Assembly (NCBI RefSeq): GCF_009601015.1
Contig: NZ_WITJ01000001.1
Span: 124,001 to 188,000 of the forward strand
Reading direction: 5' to 3'
Source of the DNA: Lactococcus hircilactis
GTDB taxonomy: Bacteria > Bacillota > Bacilli > Lactobacillales > Streptococcaceae
Length of the DNA stretch: 64,000 nucleotides
Both the position numbers and the translations under genes were made by a program. Every line of letters starts with the position of its first letter. The first letter of the stretch is position 1. Under the pieces are notes generated by a model. That model was not told where the DNA came from. It did no database searches and saw only the letters and a program-made list of their open reading frames with translations. This document shows positions 47,338 to 56,697 of this stretch, in pieces.

Positions 47338-47652
47338 CTATTTGAAATAAATAGACCAGTGTCTGTGACAATTTGGGTTGAAGGGTGCATGACAATGAAT
47401 ACAACTTCCTTCTTTATAATCTTCAAAATTTATAATATTTCTACATTTTCCACAAATCGCTGGATAATCTGTTTTATCGCAAGCTTTGAAAGAATGATCC
47501 ATTAACTCGTCATGGCACTGATAACAGGCAAAATATTTCTGACAAGTTGAGCACTTTAGACCAACAATATCGTTTTTCTGGTGATAATGAGCACAACGTC
47601 CTTCACTATCAATTTCTCTCCCCCAAATTTTAAACACAGCTCTTCTTTCCAT
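47338..47652 (-). CDS. CHY zinc finger protein
   Basis: 105 residues, single CHY-type zinc finger: GREIDSEGRCAHYHQKNDIVGLKCSTC, YFACYQCHDELMDH, AICGKCRNIINFEDY and CIHCHAPFNPNCHRHWSIYF supply the conserved Cys/His set in order. Such small proteins occur in many Firmicutes; function not established. I prefer ATG 47652, though no strong ribosome site is visible. Confidence 0.82.
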   Translation of the reverse strand: MERRAVFKIWGREIDSEGRCAHYHQKNDIVGLKCSTCQKYFACYQCHDELMDHSFKACDKTDYPAICGKCRNIINFEDYKEGSCIHCHAPFNPNCHRHWSIYFK

Positions 47653-47658
47653 TTTCAA

Positions 47659-48839
47659 TATCGTGTAATTCGATGAGTTTTATTAATATGCTTTTTCTCC
47701 ATTGATTTAGAAAATTAGTTGTTCTGATAATCTTCTATATAATTCATTATCAATCATTTTGTGTTAACAACTATACATTATTTTTGTTTCAATTTTATAA
47801 TATTTAAATAAATTTGTCAATTAAATCTTAAATTTACCTTAAGATAATGTCGGATTTATTGTTTAATTTGCATTTTTATTTCGTAAAAATCAATAAAAAT
47901 TTTTTATAAATAAATCGAAAGTTTCATAAATACCCCATACTAATCTTTTTTAAACTTACTTATTTTTTATTTATTTTCTGAGTGACCAAATAAATAGGTT
48001 ATTACTGCTTTTTTATCTGATTATACGAACATCTATTTTTTGACAAAATTCATAATCAGAATATCGCTTTCATTATTGAGATAATTATGCTTAGCACGCA
48101 TTTACTGATTGAATTAAATGATTTTGGTGTGGTTTATACACGGATAAATGAATAAATTATCACTCCCTCTTTTCTTCATTCTTTTATAGACTATTTTTAA
48201 ACGCTTTCAACACAATTTGTTTTTGTGTGAATAAATCATTGATGATCTTAATTTTTTCTCTCCCTCTTTTTAATGAGACCGCTCTACACTTGTATTTAAG
48301 TGAAAGTACTTTTTATATTTGTTAAATTCTCAAAGAAATCGGCGAGTTAATTTTCATTTAAGATAGTATTGACATTAGCTGTATTAAACTTAATCTTTTT
48401 AAATAATTAATAAAATTTATTCTATTCTTTCATTCTAGTTCGCTTCTATTAGTTATTTCAGGTTTATTAAAAATTAAATTTGATTGAGAAATTTATCTTT
48501 CAGATAGTTTTGCGGCTAAAAAAATATTTTGCGAGCGATAGATAATACAGGTCAAATAAATAACTGTCATCGTGTACGAATGATAATTAACCTTCTTTTC
48601 TTTGCTATTTTTTTAAATCTTGCAAAAGATTTGAATTAATTATTGAATAATTTTCAATAATTATGAGTAATAAAAACTCTCTAAATTTAATTTCAACATC
48701 AAATCCATTAAAACCTTAGTTTTATTATACTCGCTTTTTCCCAGCAATTCATCCTCAGATGAAATAACAGGATCAATCCAATCAGCCTTTTTAACATCCA
48801 CTCTATAGTTGCTAGATCAGCTGAGTTATTTTCCCCAGA
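47659..48839. other. AT-rich region without supported genes
   Basis: About 1.2 kb of very AT-rich sequence with no open frame of useful length. On the minus strand near 48660-48790 there is a coding-like fragment (VDVKKADWIDPVISSEDELLGKS) after a stop codon, probably a gene remnant. Otherwise nothing recognised. Confidence 0.5.
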
Positions 48840-50279
48840 TTAATCGTTTTCGATGAGTGGATCCACTATTAAACTAATGGCTTGCAACTTTGCGTTATAA
48901 GACTCAATTTTTTCATTCAAGCTTTGAAGTTGAGCTTTTCCTTTTTCTTGAATACTTATAACTTCTTGTTCAGCTGCTTCCATCTTGTCTTTGGCTTCTT
49001 GTTCAGTTACTTCTAGGATATGGTGTGATTGTTCAATCGTGGTTCTTGCTTCTGCCAAAGCCTCCTGAGTGGGAAAGTCAGCGTAAAGTCGGCTTAATAC
49101 TTCTGCCACTTGTGCTTTGACTTTAAGTGTTACATTTTCTTGCTCTTGATACTTTTCAAGTGACGCTTGAAGTTTCGCTTTTTCTTCTTTTAAAACTTGT
49201 TGCGCACTAAGGGATTTTTGTAAAGCTTTTTCTTGTTGGTCAAAGCGGACTTCTAATTCAGCCAATTGCGTTTGAGAAATTTGGAAACTTTCTGCTTTTT
49301 TTTGTAGTTTTTCTAGCTCGATTTCAAGATTCTTATTTCTTGTCACTTCATTTTGGAGAGTTTCTTCTTTTTGGACTAAACGAGTTTCTAAGTCAGCCAG
49401 TTGCGTTTGAGAAATTTGGAAACTTTCTGCTTTTTTTTGTAGTTTTTCTAGCTCGATTTCAAGATTCTTATTTCTTTTCACTTCATTTTGGAGAGTTTCC
49501 TCTTTTTGGACTAAACGAGTTTCTAAGTCAGCCAGTTGCGTTTGAGAACTTTGGAAACTTTCAGATTCTTTTTGTAGTTTTTCTAGCTCGATTTCAAGAT
49601 TCTTATTTCTTGTCACTTCATTTTGGAGAGTTTCTTCTTTTTGAACTAAACGAGTTTCTAATTCAGCCAGTTGCGTTTGAGAACTTTGGAAACTTTCTGC
49701 TTTTTTTTGTAGTTTTTCTAGCTCGATTTCAAGATTCTTATTTCTTGTCACTTCATTTTGGAGAGTTTCCTCTTTTTGGACTAAACGAGTTTCTAAGTCA
49801 GCCAGTTGCGTTTGAGCGCTTTGGAAACTTTCTGCTTGCGCTTTGAGTTTTTGAAAATCAACTTTAAGTCCTTCATTTTTAATTTGTTCTTTTTCAAGCG
49901 CTTCTTCTTGCTTACGTTTCTCATTTTCAAAATATTGCATTTTTTCAAGAGTGGAATGGTGCTCCGCCGACAAATGATCGTACTCATTTTGCAAATTTTG
50001 ATGAATGTGTCGTTCTTTAGCTAACGTATCTTCTTGTGTTTTGACTAATAAAGTTTTATCGTTTAGTTCTTTTTTTATTTGTTCGTGATTGGAATGAGCG
50101 TCTTGAACAGAAGTTTGAATTTGTTTTTTATCAATTTCTGACTTAAGCTCTTCTACGTTTTCTAAATGTGGAACTTTTTCAGATAAATTGGCCTCTGAGT
50201 CTGCTAGTTGTTTGATCTCTTCCATCAGACGATTAGAAGAAAACCAGCCCCCCTTTTTTTTCCCATCTTTTTTTGCCAT
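48840..50279 (-). CDS. Coiled-coil protein with 45-residue tandem repeats
   Basis: 479 residues starting MAKKDGKKKGGWF at ATG 50279, charged, no signal peptide or membrane segment. Almost the whole protein (residues about 30-470) is predicted coiled coil. Four nearly identical 45-residue units (AESFQSSQTQLADLETRLVQ, EETLQNEVTRNKNLEIELEK) span residues 149-328, with a fifth degenerate one. Codon for codon the units are almost the same, so they expanded recently. No family is assigned. It follows the adhesin operon after a terminator; a scaffold or cytoplasmic structural role is a guess. Confidence 0.72.
   Translation of the reverse strand: MAKKDGKKKGGWFSSNRLMEEIKQLADSEANLSEKVPHLENVEELKSEIDKKQIQTSVQDAHSNHEQIKKELNDKTLLVKTQEDTLAKERHIHQNLQNEYDHLSAEHHSTLEKMQYFENEKRKQEEALEKEQIKNEGLKVDFQKLKAQAESFQSAQTQLADLETRLVQKEETLQNEVTRNKNLEIELEKLQKKAESFQSSQTQLAELETRLVQKEETLQNEVTRNKNLEIELEKLQKESESFQSSQTQLADLETRLVQKEETLQNEVKRNKNLEIELEKLQKKAESFQISQTQLADLETRLVQKEETLQNEVTRNKNLEIELEKLQKKAESFQISQTQLAELEVRFDQQEKALQKSLSAQQVLKEEKAKLQASLEKYQEQENVTLKVKAQVAEVLSRLYADFPTQEALAEARTTIEQSHHILEVTEQEAKDKMEAAEQEVISIQEKGKAQLQSLNEKIESYNAKLQAISLIVDPLIEND
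49265..49835 (-). repeat. 135-bp tandem repeats inside the coiled-coil gene
   Basis: Four units of 135 bp (boundaries near 49835, 49700, 49565, 49430, 49295) almost identical in DNA, plus the start of a degenerate fifth. The plus strand of this stretch also looks open, which is a by-product of the repeat. Confidence 0.9.
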
Positions 50280-50365
50280 GATTACAATTCTCTCAATTCT
50301 TTTATTTTTTTGATCGTTGACATTCCATGCCAACAGTTAATCAAGCGCTCAACTGAGCACTATAA

Positions 50366-50406
50366 AAATAATCTCCTCTCAAAGTTTTTTGAAAGGAGAT
50401 TATTTC
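50366..50406 (-). terminator. Terminator of the adhesin operon
   Basis: AATAATCTCCT/AGGAGATTATT stem with internal TTTCAAA..TTTGAGA pairing, then TTTTAT on the minus strand. Confidence 0.85.
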
Positions 50407-50492
50407 AGTCTATCCTTCTTACTCTAAAGCAGGACTTGTCCCCTGAGTTTAAAATCAACAGCGAGCACAACTTTCAACATCTTATTTTTGTC

Positions 50493-50957
50493 CTACGGTG
50501 ATTCAGTCGTACTAGAAGCCGTTTTACTTTGTTGAGAACTACTGGTGCTTTTTTCGTTCTTATCAGCGGTGTTTATGCTTGTGGAAACGGAAGTTTTCGA
50601 AGTTGATGTTTTTGGAATGCTAGAGGACTCTTTTTTGTCTTTTGCTTCAAGAATTTGAAGGCGCTTTTCTTGGTTTTGATAATAAGTCTGAGTCATTTTT
50701 TGAAGTTGAACATAGCCATTCTCTAACCTGAAAATCGAAAAAACACTGAGTGCTAAACTAAAAATAAGAAGCACATTAACAACTAAGAGAACAAAAAGTT
50801 GTTTTTCGTGTAAGAGTGGTCGATAAGCTCTTACATTTTTCTTAAATTCCGGATTTCCTTCTTCTTGAAGTAATTTTTGATAACTCCATTGACGATAAAG
50901 GCTCCATAAACTTATGATTAGAAGAAAAACCAAAAGGATAAGTATAATAATATTCAT
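50493..50957 (-). CDS. Two-span membrane protein with Ser/Thr-rich tail
   Basis: 154 residues. Helices at about 2-20 and 55-77 with a basic loop between, then a coiled region and a low-complexity serine/threonine/lysine tail (about 110-154) that would lie outside the cell. It starts four bases after the adhesin stop, so the two are co-transcribed. No family is recognised; an accessory or anchoring protein for the adhesin is plausible. Confidence 0.6.
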   Translation of the reverse strand: MNIIILILLVFLLIISLWSLYRQWSYQKLLQEEGNPEFKKNVRAYRPLLHEKQLFVLLVVNVLLIFSLALSVFSIFRLENGYVQLQKMTQTYYQNQEKRLQILEAKDKKESSSIPKTSTSKTSVSTSINTADKNEKSTSSSQQSKTASSTTESP

Positions 50958-50961
50958 TTGC

Positions 50962-53900
50962 TTATTGTACCCTTCTACCTTTGCGAACCCAGTCTATTCC
51001 AAAGGCGAGGAGACCAAGACCTGACATGGAAGTAAAAGCGATTAATATGGCAAAGATAGGTGCTCCATTATGATTACCAGCAAAGGGAAGCGTTGTTTGT
51101 GGACTATCAGGAATCTGCAAATTGATTGTTTGATTGCCTGTAGTTACAGTGAAAGTGTAAGGACTCTTTGCTAATTCATAGCCGACAGGGGCTTGCACTT
51201 CAAAAATCGTGTAGGTTTGATTCGGACCAAATAATCCTGCATTGACGTCAAGTTTTCCTGAACTATTTGTCGTTCCAATTGTGACATACGCACTGTCTTT
51301 ATTTCCATCCGCTGGATAGCTTGTGAGATTTCCTTTGTAAATCTCAAAGCCAGCGCCTGGAATTGGCGTTGCTGCCGCAATTTCATTAGGGTCATAGTTT
51401 CCGTTTTTATTGCTGTCAACGAGTGTGCCAGTACGATATTTGAAGATTTCAAGATTTGCTGTACGATTCAGACCGAGGTTATTATAGTACATATTATAGG
51501 TACCCGACGACGTATTACTTGCTGTTAGATTGGCAAGAGGAAGCCCTGTATGGCTCCACAAGGAACCACTCGCTGGAGTATCTGTGATTCGATTTGTTCC
51601 AACGGTTACTTTTGAATTAATATTGTCAGACGCTGTGCTTTGGGAAAGCTCTTTTGTGACTTGCACTACTTTTCCATTGATCTGAAACTCGACAATATAA
51701 GTTCCTTCTGGGAGATTGTTAAAACTATAATTCCCATTGCTGTCCGTATTGACGAGTGAATTGCCTGAGCTATCCACAAATTTATTTCCAAGCATATCGC
51801 TGGTAACGAGTTGTTTTTGGTAACTTGTTGTGGCGTTACTTGTCCGATAAAGTTTCACAGGAATATTAGCGACTTTACTTTCTCCATTGTCAAAGAGTCC
51901 GTCGTAGTCATCATCATACCAAACAAAGCCTGAGAGGCTACGTCCATAAATCGTCGTCTTAACCGTATTAGAGGTAAAGGCTTCATTGGCGACTGAATTG
52001 ACCCTCGCATTGTTATAGAGGACAGTACCGTCATGACCAGCACCATAGCTCATTGAGAACGAAAGCGTATAGGTATCATTGGCTGGTAAGTTATCGACAT
52101 AGACAAGGATTGCCCTTGTATTGCTGATACTGCCTCCTGTATATAGTGAATAACCATTCGCTGTGATGGCACTCTCGGCCGGAAGTGTGTTCGGATCCGT
52201 CGTGGCAGAGGCCGTTCCAGACGATGCAGTATAGTAGATACGAGCATTTGTGGCCGCTTTTCCTGTTGCCTTATCAATCACAGTCATTGCACTCAAGGTC
52301 GGTGGGTTACCACTTACAACGCCAACAGTGCCACGACCGTCATTATCCCAAGGGAGAACATCCAATAAGCGGACACTATTCATCGTGGTGACTGAGCTCG
52401 TATTGCTGAATGGGATGGTGTAGTTGATAGGTTGCAAGTTTGGATCTGTCGGCGTCGCTGGATCTTGTGTTCCGATTTCAGCGGTTGTTTTATCAACCGT
52501 TTTGGAGATGGATAGATGATCTTCTACCGCTGGGACTGTCGTTATGACTTGGTTGGAGTTATTACTAAAGGTAATTCCATTAAAGTAGGTTCCAGAGTTG
52601 GTCGTTGTATTCGTAATGGCGACCTTGCCATTGGCATCTCTTTGAACTTTTGAACTATCGGTCACATAGACAGGAACCACAAACCGTACGGTATTGTACT
52701 TTCCATAAGTATCTGGATTGGTCAGGATGCTTGATGCGGCAGTAAAGCTGAGTGTTCCATTATTGATGGTGGGGGTGAAGTCAGAGGACACGTTGGTGTC
52801 TGCTGTCCAACCACTTGGAAAGCTGGTTGCAGAACCTCCAGAGAGATAAGCTTTGATATTTGCTGTATCAACCGTGAGCCCTGGTGGGATGACGTCTGTC
52901 AACTTCCAGTTTTCAAGATTAAAGTCAGAGTAATACTGCACTGGGAAGTAAGCGTCCAGCGTATAAGTAAAATGCTCATGAATATCTGACAAAGTATCTG
53001 AGCTGACCATGGACTCATCTGAGTCCGAGACATACTTCACTGGTGGTGGAGTTTGAGACGGAGTTATGGTCGCAAACCCTAGGAAGTTCCAGTAATAGGA
53101 TGAAGCACCTACAGTTGCACCACTCGCAGGAATAGAATTTTGCTGATAGATACTACTAGAAGAAGCCCCATTATAGAGGAAGGAGAATTGCGCCTGCTCA
53201 GGTACAAATTCTTCAACATTAGAATGTATTGTGTTTGTACTTGGGTTATAATAACCATATTGTTTATTAAACTGAGCATCGTTTGCGTTGGATGAGTCAT
53301 TAAATTTTTCGATCATGTTAACGAAGGGAACTTTTGTCCCGCTAGGGATACTAGTATCTTCTGGCTGAAGGGATGTGCCTTTGTAATATGCCCCATTGGC
53401 TGCCCAAAAATAATACTGGGGAAACATCGTTGCATCCGAATTCCCGTTTTGAAGTTTTAAGCCTTCGCCAATATTGCCTGCTGTTGCGGCAGGAAATGTC
53501 CAAGCACCAGTAGTGGTGTTATAGGCGGACGGTGCAAGTCCTTCTTGATCTCCGTACATTAGCGAATTTTTTATCGGAAATGGTGTCGTGGTCCCCGAAT
53601 AGTAAAAAGCTAGGGTATACTGTATTTGGGTAACAATACTTTGCGGGTTATTTTTTAATGACCAGATTCCATTTTGCTTGGCAAAATAGAAAGATGTATC
53701 TGCTCCTAGATTGTAGGAATTAGCCAGTGCTTGGGTTGCTGTATTTCCAACTTCAACTGCTGTAACTGTCAGCTTAATATCAATGGGTGTTCCTGCATAG
53801 TTGACATTAGTGACAAGCAAACCAAAATTAAGCGCTTTTCCGTTTTTATCCGTCGTATAATTAGTTACATTCGATCCTGCCGCAGCGACAGTACGGACTG

Positions 53901-54411
53901 GAAAGCCAGAAAAATGATAACCTGTTGATAGTGAAGTACCATAAGTACCTGTAGTTGTGAGTGTCCCTGAATTTCCATTGTAGTCTGTCCCAAAAGCCGT
54001 TTGAGTGGCGTTTGACATATCAATATAGCGCGTATAGTCGGACGGTGTCCACGTGGAGACATCACTCAGATTTGCAACAGTAATCCTTGAAGCGTTAGCC
54101 GTTCCAGGATTTAATGGTGTTGCCAAAGGAGCAATCCCTACTAAGCCATTTTGTTTCAAACTTCCATCAGGATTCAGCGCATTATCAACCGTTATCCCGT
54201 CATCAAGCACACCGTTCGTTACTGTTACTGGAGAGCCCGAATCACTCGGAAGTGCAACGAGTTGAAAAGGGTTAGTAGTATCAGCCTCGCTTTTTCCTTG
54301 AAAAAAGCTCAGTCCTATCAAAGCAACAATAACAAAAAAGAGGGACAAGAGCGTCAATTTATTGTGCTTTTTCTTCTCTTTCACTTCTCCCCCTTCCTTT
54401 TTCTTTTCCAT
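50962..54411 (-). CDS. Large cell-wall-anchored adhesin (SdrD-B/Cna-B type, LPXTG-like)
   Basis: 1149 residues. Signal peptide (residues about 18-42, SLFFVIVALIGLSFFQG), a long N-terminal adhesive region (45-800) with DUF11/isopeptide-type beta domains (DHLSISKTVDKTTAEIGT), an SdrD-B-like domain (SGFVWYDDDYDGLFDNGES, about 830) and a Cna-B/SpaA-like domain (GAGFEIYKG; FEVQAPVGYELA). The C terminus has LPFAG, a hydrophobic helix and RKGRR, a sortase signal with A in place of T. AAAGGAG precedes ATG 54411. GC content looks clearly higher than the neighbours, suggesting transfer. Confidence 0.9.
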   Translation of the reverse strand: MEKKKEGGEVKEKKKHNKLTLLSLFFVIVALIGLSFFQGKSEADTTNPFQLVALPSDSGSPVTVTNGVLDDGITVDNALNPDGSLKQNGLVGIAPLATPLNPGTANASRITVANLSDVSTWTPSDYTRYIDMSNATQTAFGTDYNGNSGTLTTTGTYGTSLSTGYHFSGFPVRTVAAAGSNVTNYTTDKNGKALNFGLLVTNVNYAGTPIDIKLTVTAVEVGNTATQALANSYNLGADTSFYFAKQNGIWSLKNNPQSIVTQIQYTLAFYYSGTTTPFPIKNSLMYGDQEGLAPSAYNTTTGAWTFPAATAGNIGEGLKLQNGNSDATMFPQYYFWAANGAYYKGTSLQPEDTSIPSGTKVPFVNMIEKFNDSSNANDAQFNKQYGYYNPSTNTIHSNVEEFVPEQAQFSFLYNGASSSSIYQQNSIPASGATVGASSYYWNFLGFATITPSQTPPPVKYVSDSDESMVSSDTLSDIHEHFTYTLDAYFPVQYYSDFNLENWKLTDVIPPGLTVDTANIKAYLSGGSATSFPSGWTADTNVSSDFTPTINNGTLSFTAASSILTNPDTYGKYNTVRFVVPVYVTDSSKVQRDANGKVAITNTTTNSGTYFNGITFSNNSNQVITTVPAVEDHLSISKTVDKTTAEIGTQDPATPTDPNLQPINYTIPFSNTSSVTTMNSVRLLDVLPWDNDGRGTVGVVSGNPPTLSAMTVIDKATGKAATNARIYYTASSGTASATTDPNTLPAESAITANGYSLYTGGSISNTRAILVYVDNLPANDTYTLSFSMSYGAGHDGTVLYNNARVNSVANEAFTSNTVKTTIYGRSLSGFVWYDDDYDGLFDNGESKVANIPVKLYRTSNATTSYQKQLVTSDMLGNKFVDSSGNSLVNTDSNGNYSFNNLPEGTYIVEFQINGKVVQVTKELSQSTASDNINSKVTVGTNRITDTPASGSLWSHTGLPLANLTASNTSSGTYNMYYNNLGLNRTANLEIFKYRTGTLVDSNKNGNYDPNEIAAATPIPGAGFEIYKGNLTSYPADGNKDSAYVTIGTTNSSGKLDVNAGLFGPNQTYTIFEVQAPVGYELAKSPYTFTVTTGNQTINLQIPDSPQTTLPFAGNHNGAPIFAILIAFTSMSGLGLLAFGIDWVRKGRRVQ

Positions 54412-55320
54412 ACTTTACACTCCTTTCTTTGGAATAATGATAGATTAGATTTAAAAATAAAATCGGAACCACTAACATCAAGACGACTGGAATAATCGTT
54501 TCGAGCGGATTATCTACCGTAAAAAAACATTACACTTTGTATTATATATTTTTACTACCAAATAATAAACCAACGCAGCAAAAAAAAAAAATTAACTGTT
54601 TTGTATAATATTTTTGAATTTAGTGAAATATTTAAAGATATTTTTTCAAAAATTAACTAGTTCAAATCATTTTTGTTTTTTTTTATTTTTTTCCCTTTAT
54701 CTCGTTTTTTGAAATATCAGTCAAGAAATGAAGAAAAGAGAAAGATTTTTTTGAACAACATCTTTCATTATCAGAGACGCCAAAAGAATAAATATCATGG
54801 ATTGTATCGCTATATGATTTATTATTTGATTTACAATTATTACTCTCTTCTCACATATTCGTTCATTTTTTCATCAAAATTTGCTCCTTCATCACTCCAC
54901 TCCCCCAGTTCTTCCACAAATTTTTTAAAATCATATCGGCCATTAACTAGGGTATTTTATTCTGAAATTATAGGCAATTTTTCACAAACTAAACGCTAGT
55001 TTCCCAAAAATTGTTTAAAATTTCATCTGTTTTATTTCACAAAAAAGCCCCCGAACGCTTACGTGTTCAAGGACTTTTTCTTTTATTTTTGTTATTTCAC
55101 AATTTGCTTGTTTTTTATCAGTAAAACTCTTCTGGTACGGTTAATGTGGTTATGAATACCAGTAATTCAACATTTGTCGCCATTATTATCATCCCTTATC
55201 ATTATGAGCGAACTATGAGCATGGGGTTTTGGCAAGTATAAGCAAGCTAATCATTTGAAATATAATAAGCTACGCTCTTCCAAATATTTTACACAAGTAT
55301 TTGGAAGTAAAAAAACATAA
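54412..55320. other. Gap with gene remnants left of the toxin module
   Basis: AT-rich. On the minus strand a membrane-helix coding tail (IIPVVLMLVVPILFLNLIYHY) runs from about 54510 into the adhesin start, and a 38-residue fragment (YDFKKFVEELGEWSDEGANF) ends at 54840 and is cut at the border of the direct repeat. The rest of the gap is copy 1 of that repeat and a stem TTCCAAATA/TATTTGGAA at 55279-55307. Confidence 0.5.
54951..55137. repeat. Direct repeat copy 1 (alsS 3' end and terminator)
   Basis: 187 bp about 96% identical by eye to 56511-56697, offset exactly 1560 bp. It contains the last codons of alsS (PEEFY and stop), the terminator stem AAGTCCTTGAAC/GTTCGGGGGCTT (55045-55075) and downstream sequence. 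Confidence 0.92.
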
Positions 55321-55485
55321 TTATTTATTTTTCAATCCCACTAATTCACGTTGCTTACGATTTGCTTCATCTGCAAAGTATTTAAAAACGGTTTTAACTT
55401 CCTTAGCTGTTGCCTCACTTGAAAGCTTTCCAAGACTTGAACCATATTTGTTTGCAATTTCTTGTATTTTTTCTTTTTCAGTCAT
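55321..55485 (-). CDS. Small protein paired with the zeta-like kinase
   Basis: 54 residues starting MTEKEKIQEIANKYGSSLG, highly charged and helical. GGAGG lies nine bases before ATG 55485, inside the end of the kinase gene, and the ATG overlaps its stop by eight bases (ATGACTGA). Tight coupling suggests a functional pair. No known antitoxin family is recognised, and the order (small gene second) differs from epsilon-zeta and PezAT. Confidence 0.65.
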   Translation of the reverse strand: MTEKEKIQEIANKYGSSLGKLSSEATAKEVKTVFKYFADEANRKQRELVGLKNK

Positions 55486-56155
55486 TGATTTTTTCCTCCA
55501 ATTCCTCACGAGTGTAATTTTGAGCGATAATAAGTTCAACGTTTTCTGCATCGAAATGAACATCAGAAATATTATTATTAAAGTCTTTTAACACAAGATT
55601 TAATTCAATCTCAGGAAACTTAGCTTTTGCCTTAATAATATTTTCTCTCGATTTAAAAAATGCATTGATAAACGTTTGTTTCGGAACAACTCGCCCTTCA
55701 ATTTCTTCACGCTTTTTTGTGAAACTCCATGCAATCAATGGTTCTTGGTATACGTAAAATATTAAGGACTTAAAATGCTTTTTTAAAGCGCGTTTGATGT
55801 TGTTATTCGAGCTAATTAAAGCAAATGTTGCATCCAAAATGAATGAATACCCATTTTCAATCACATATCTGAAAGATTGTTCCACTAACCATGAAGCAGC
55901 TTTTTGAAATTTGCTTGAGTTCTTTCCGTTATAATCAGGAAATTTTGAGCGAAAATAGTCTGCATCAATCACAACATAATCAGGGTAAATTGAAGCAATG
56001 GAGCTTGCAACTTCACTTTTTCCTGCACCGGGACTACCAGCCATGAATACTGCTGTTTTATCTTCAAGTTGTTTTTTATTTGATACAATATCAGCAATAA
56101 ATTGATTTTTGTGTGCTTTTGCATATTCTAAATGAATATCAAACTCTTCCAACAT
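55478..56155 (-). CDS. Zeta-toxin-like kinase
   Basis: 225 residues. FMAGSPGAGKSEVASS (Walker A, about 37-52), VVIDADYFRSKFPDY (substrate/catalytic Asp-Asp region), a FILDATFALI strand and a lid with RVVPKQTFINAF fit the zeta toxin/AAA_33 group; family members phosphorylate UDP-N-acetylglucosamine. It is coupled to a 54-residue gene and lies between direct repeats. A normal upstream epsilon or PezA antitoxin is absent; only a truncated frame is found there. A non-toxic kinase is possible. Confidence 0.78.
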   Translation of the reverse strand: MLEEFDIHLEYAKAHKNQFIADIVSNKKQLEDKTAVFMAGSPGAGKSEVASSIASIYPDYVVIDADYFRSKFPDYNGKNSSKFQKAASWLVEQSFRYVIENGYSFILDATFALISSNNNIKRALKKHFKSLIFYVYQEPLIAWSFTKKREEIEGRVVPKQTFINAFFKSRENIIKAKAKFPEIELNLVLKDFNNNISDVHFDAENVELIIAQNYTREELEEKIND

Positions 56156-56299
56156 TCAATTCCCTCCTGATTTCTTGATATACTTATCTTAACATATTTT
56201 TAGATTATAGGTTAAAAATTTAGGCTCTAGGCGCCATATTAAAGTATTCAAAGATGGTGAGTTTTTTTAAAAAATGTTAGAGCCAAAATTTACTTTTAA

Positions 56300-56422
56300 T
56301 TAGTCAGCTACTATTGACTCATCACTGTGCCATTTTTTATAAGCTTCTTGTACTGTAATTTCACGCATAAAATCATATACTTCTTGATTAGCAAAGATCT
56401 TCGTAAAAGTATCGTTTCTAAC
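56300..56422 (-). pseudogene. Truncated gene fragment upstream of the zeta-like kinase
   Basis: 41 codons without a clear start after a stop at 56423: NDTFTKIFANQEVYDFM and ITVQEAYKKWHSDESIVAD before TAA at 56300. Sequence looks coding but incomplete. By position it could be what is left of an antitoxin gene; this is a guess. Confidence 0.45.
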
Positions 56423-56510
56423 TTAATGACCATTATATTATGTTCAATGATCCTCTGCTAGCATATAATAAATTTATCGGTCTATACTCATATTCTTGGA
56501 GAGGTAAAAG

Positions 56511-56697
56511 GGTATTTAATTCGGCAATTATAGGCAATTTTTCACAAACTAGGAGCTAGTTTCACAAAAATTGTTTAAAATTTCATCTGTTTTATTTCAC
56601 AAAAAAGCCCCCGAACGCTTACGTGTTCAAGGACTTCTTCTTTTATTTTTGTTATTTCACAATTTGCTTGTTTTTTATCAGTAAAACTCTTCTGGTA
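56511..56697. repeat. Direct repeat copy 2 (overlaps alsS 3' end)
   Basis: Partner of the repeat at 54951-55137. It covers the final codons of alsS and its terminator, AAGTCCTTGAAC/GTTCGGGGGCTT at 56605-56635. The two copies enclose 1373 bp holding the zeta-like gene pair. Confidence 0.92.
56605..56635 (-). terminator. Terminator of alsS
   Basis: Twelve-base-pair stem with several G-U pairs followed by a U6 tract on the minus strand; duplicated at 55045-55075. Confidence 0.88.

Noticed and set aside
49265-49835. Regular repeats resembling an array (CRISPR)
   Set aside because: Units are contiguous 135-bp coding repeats without spacers; no cas genes nearby.
49340-49846. Long open frame on the plus strand with repeated phenylalanine-rich units
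   Set aside because: It is antisense to the tandem repeats of the coiled-coil gene; the open frame follows from the repeat period being a multiple of three, and no ribosome site precedes it.
54951-56697. Insertion sequence or integrative element flanked by direct repeats
   Set aside because: No transposase, integrase or terminal inverted repeats; the repeats are copies of the alsS end rather than target-site duplications of usual size. Kept only as a repeat-flanked module.
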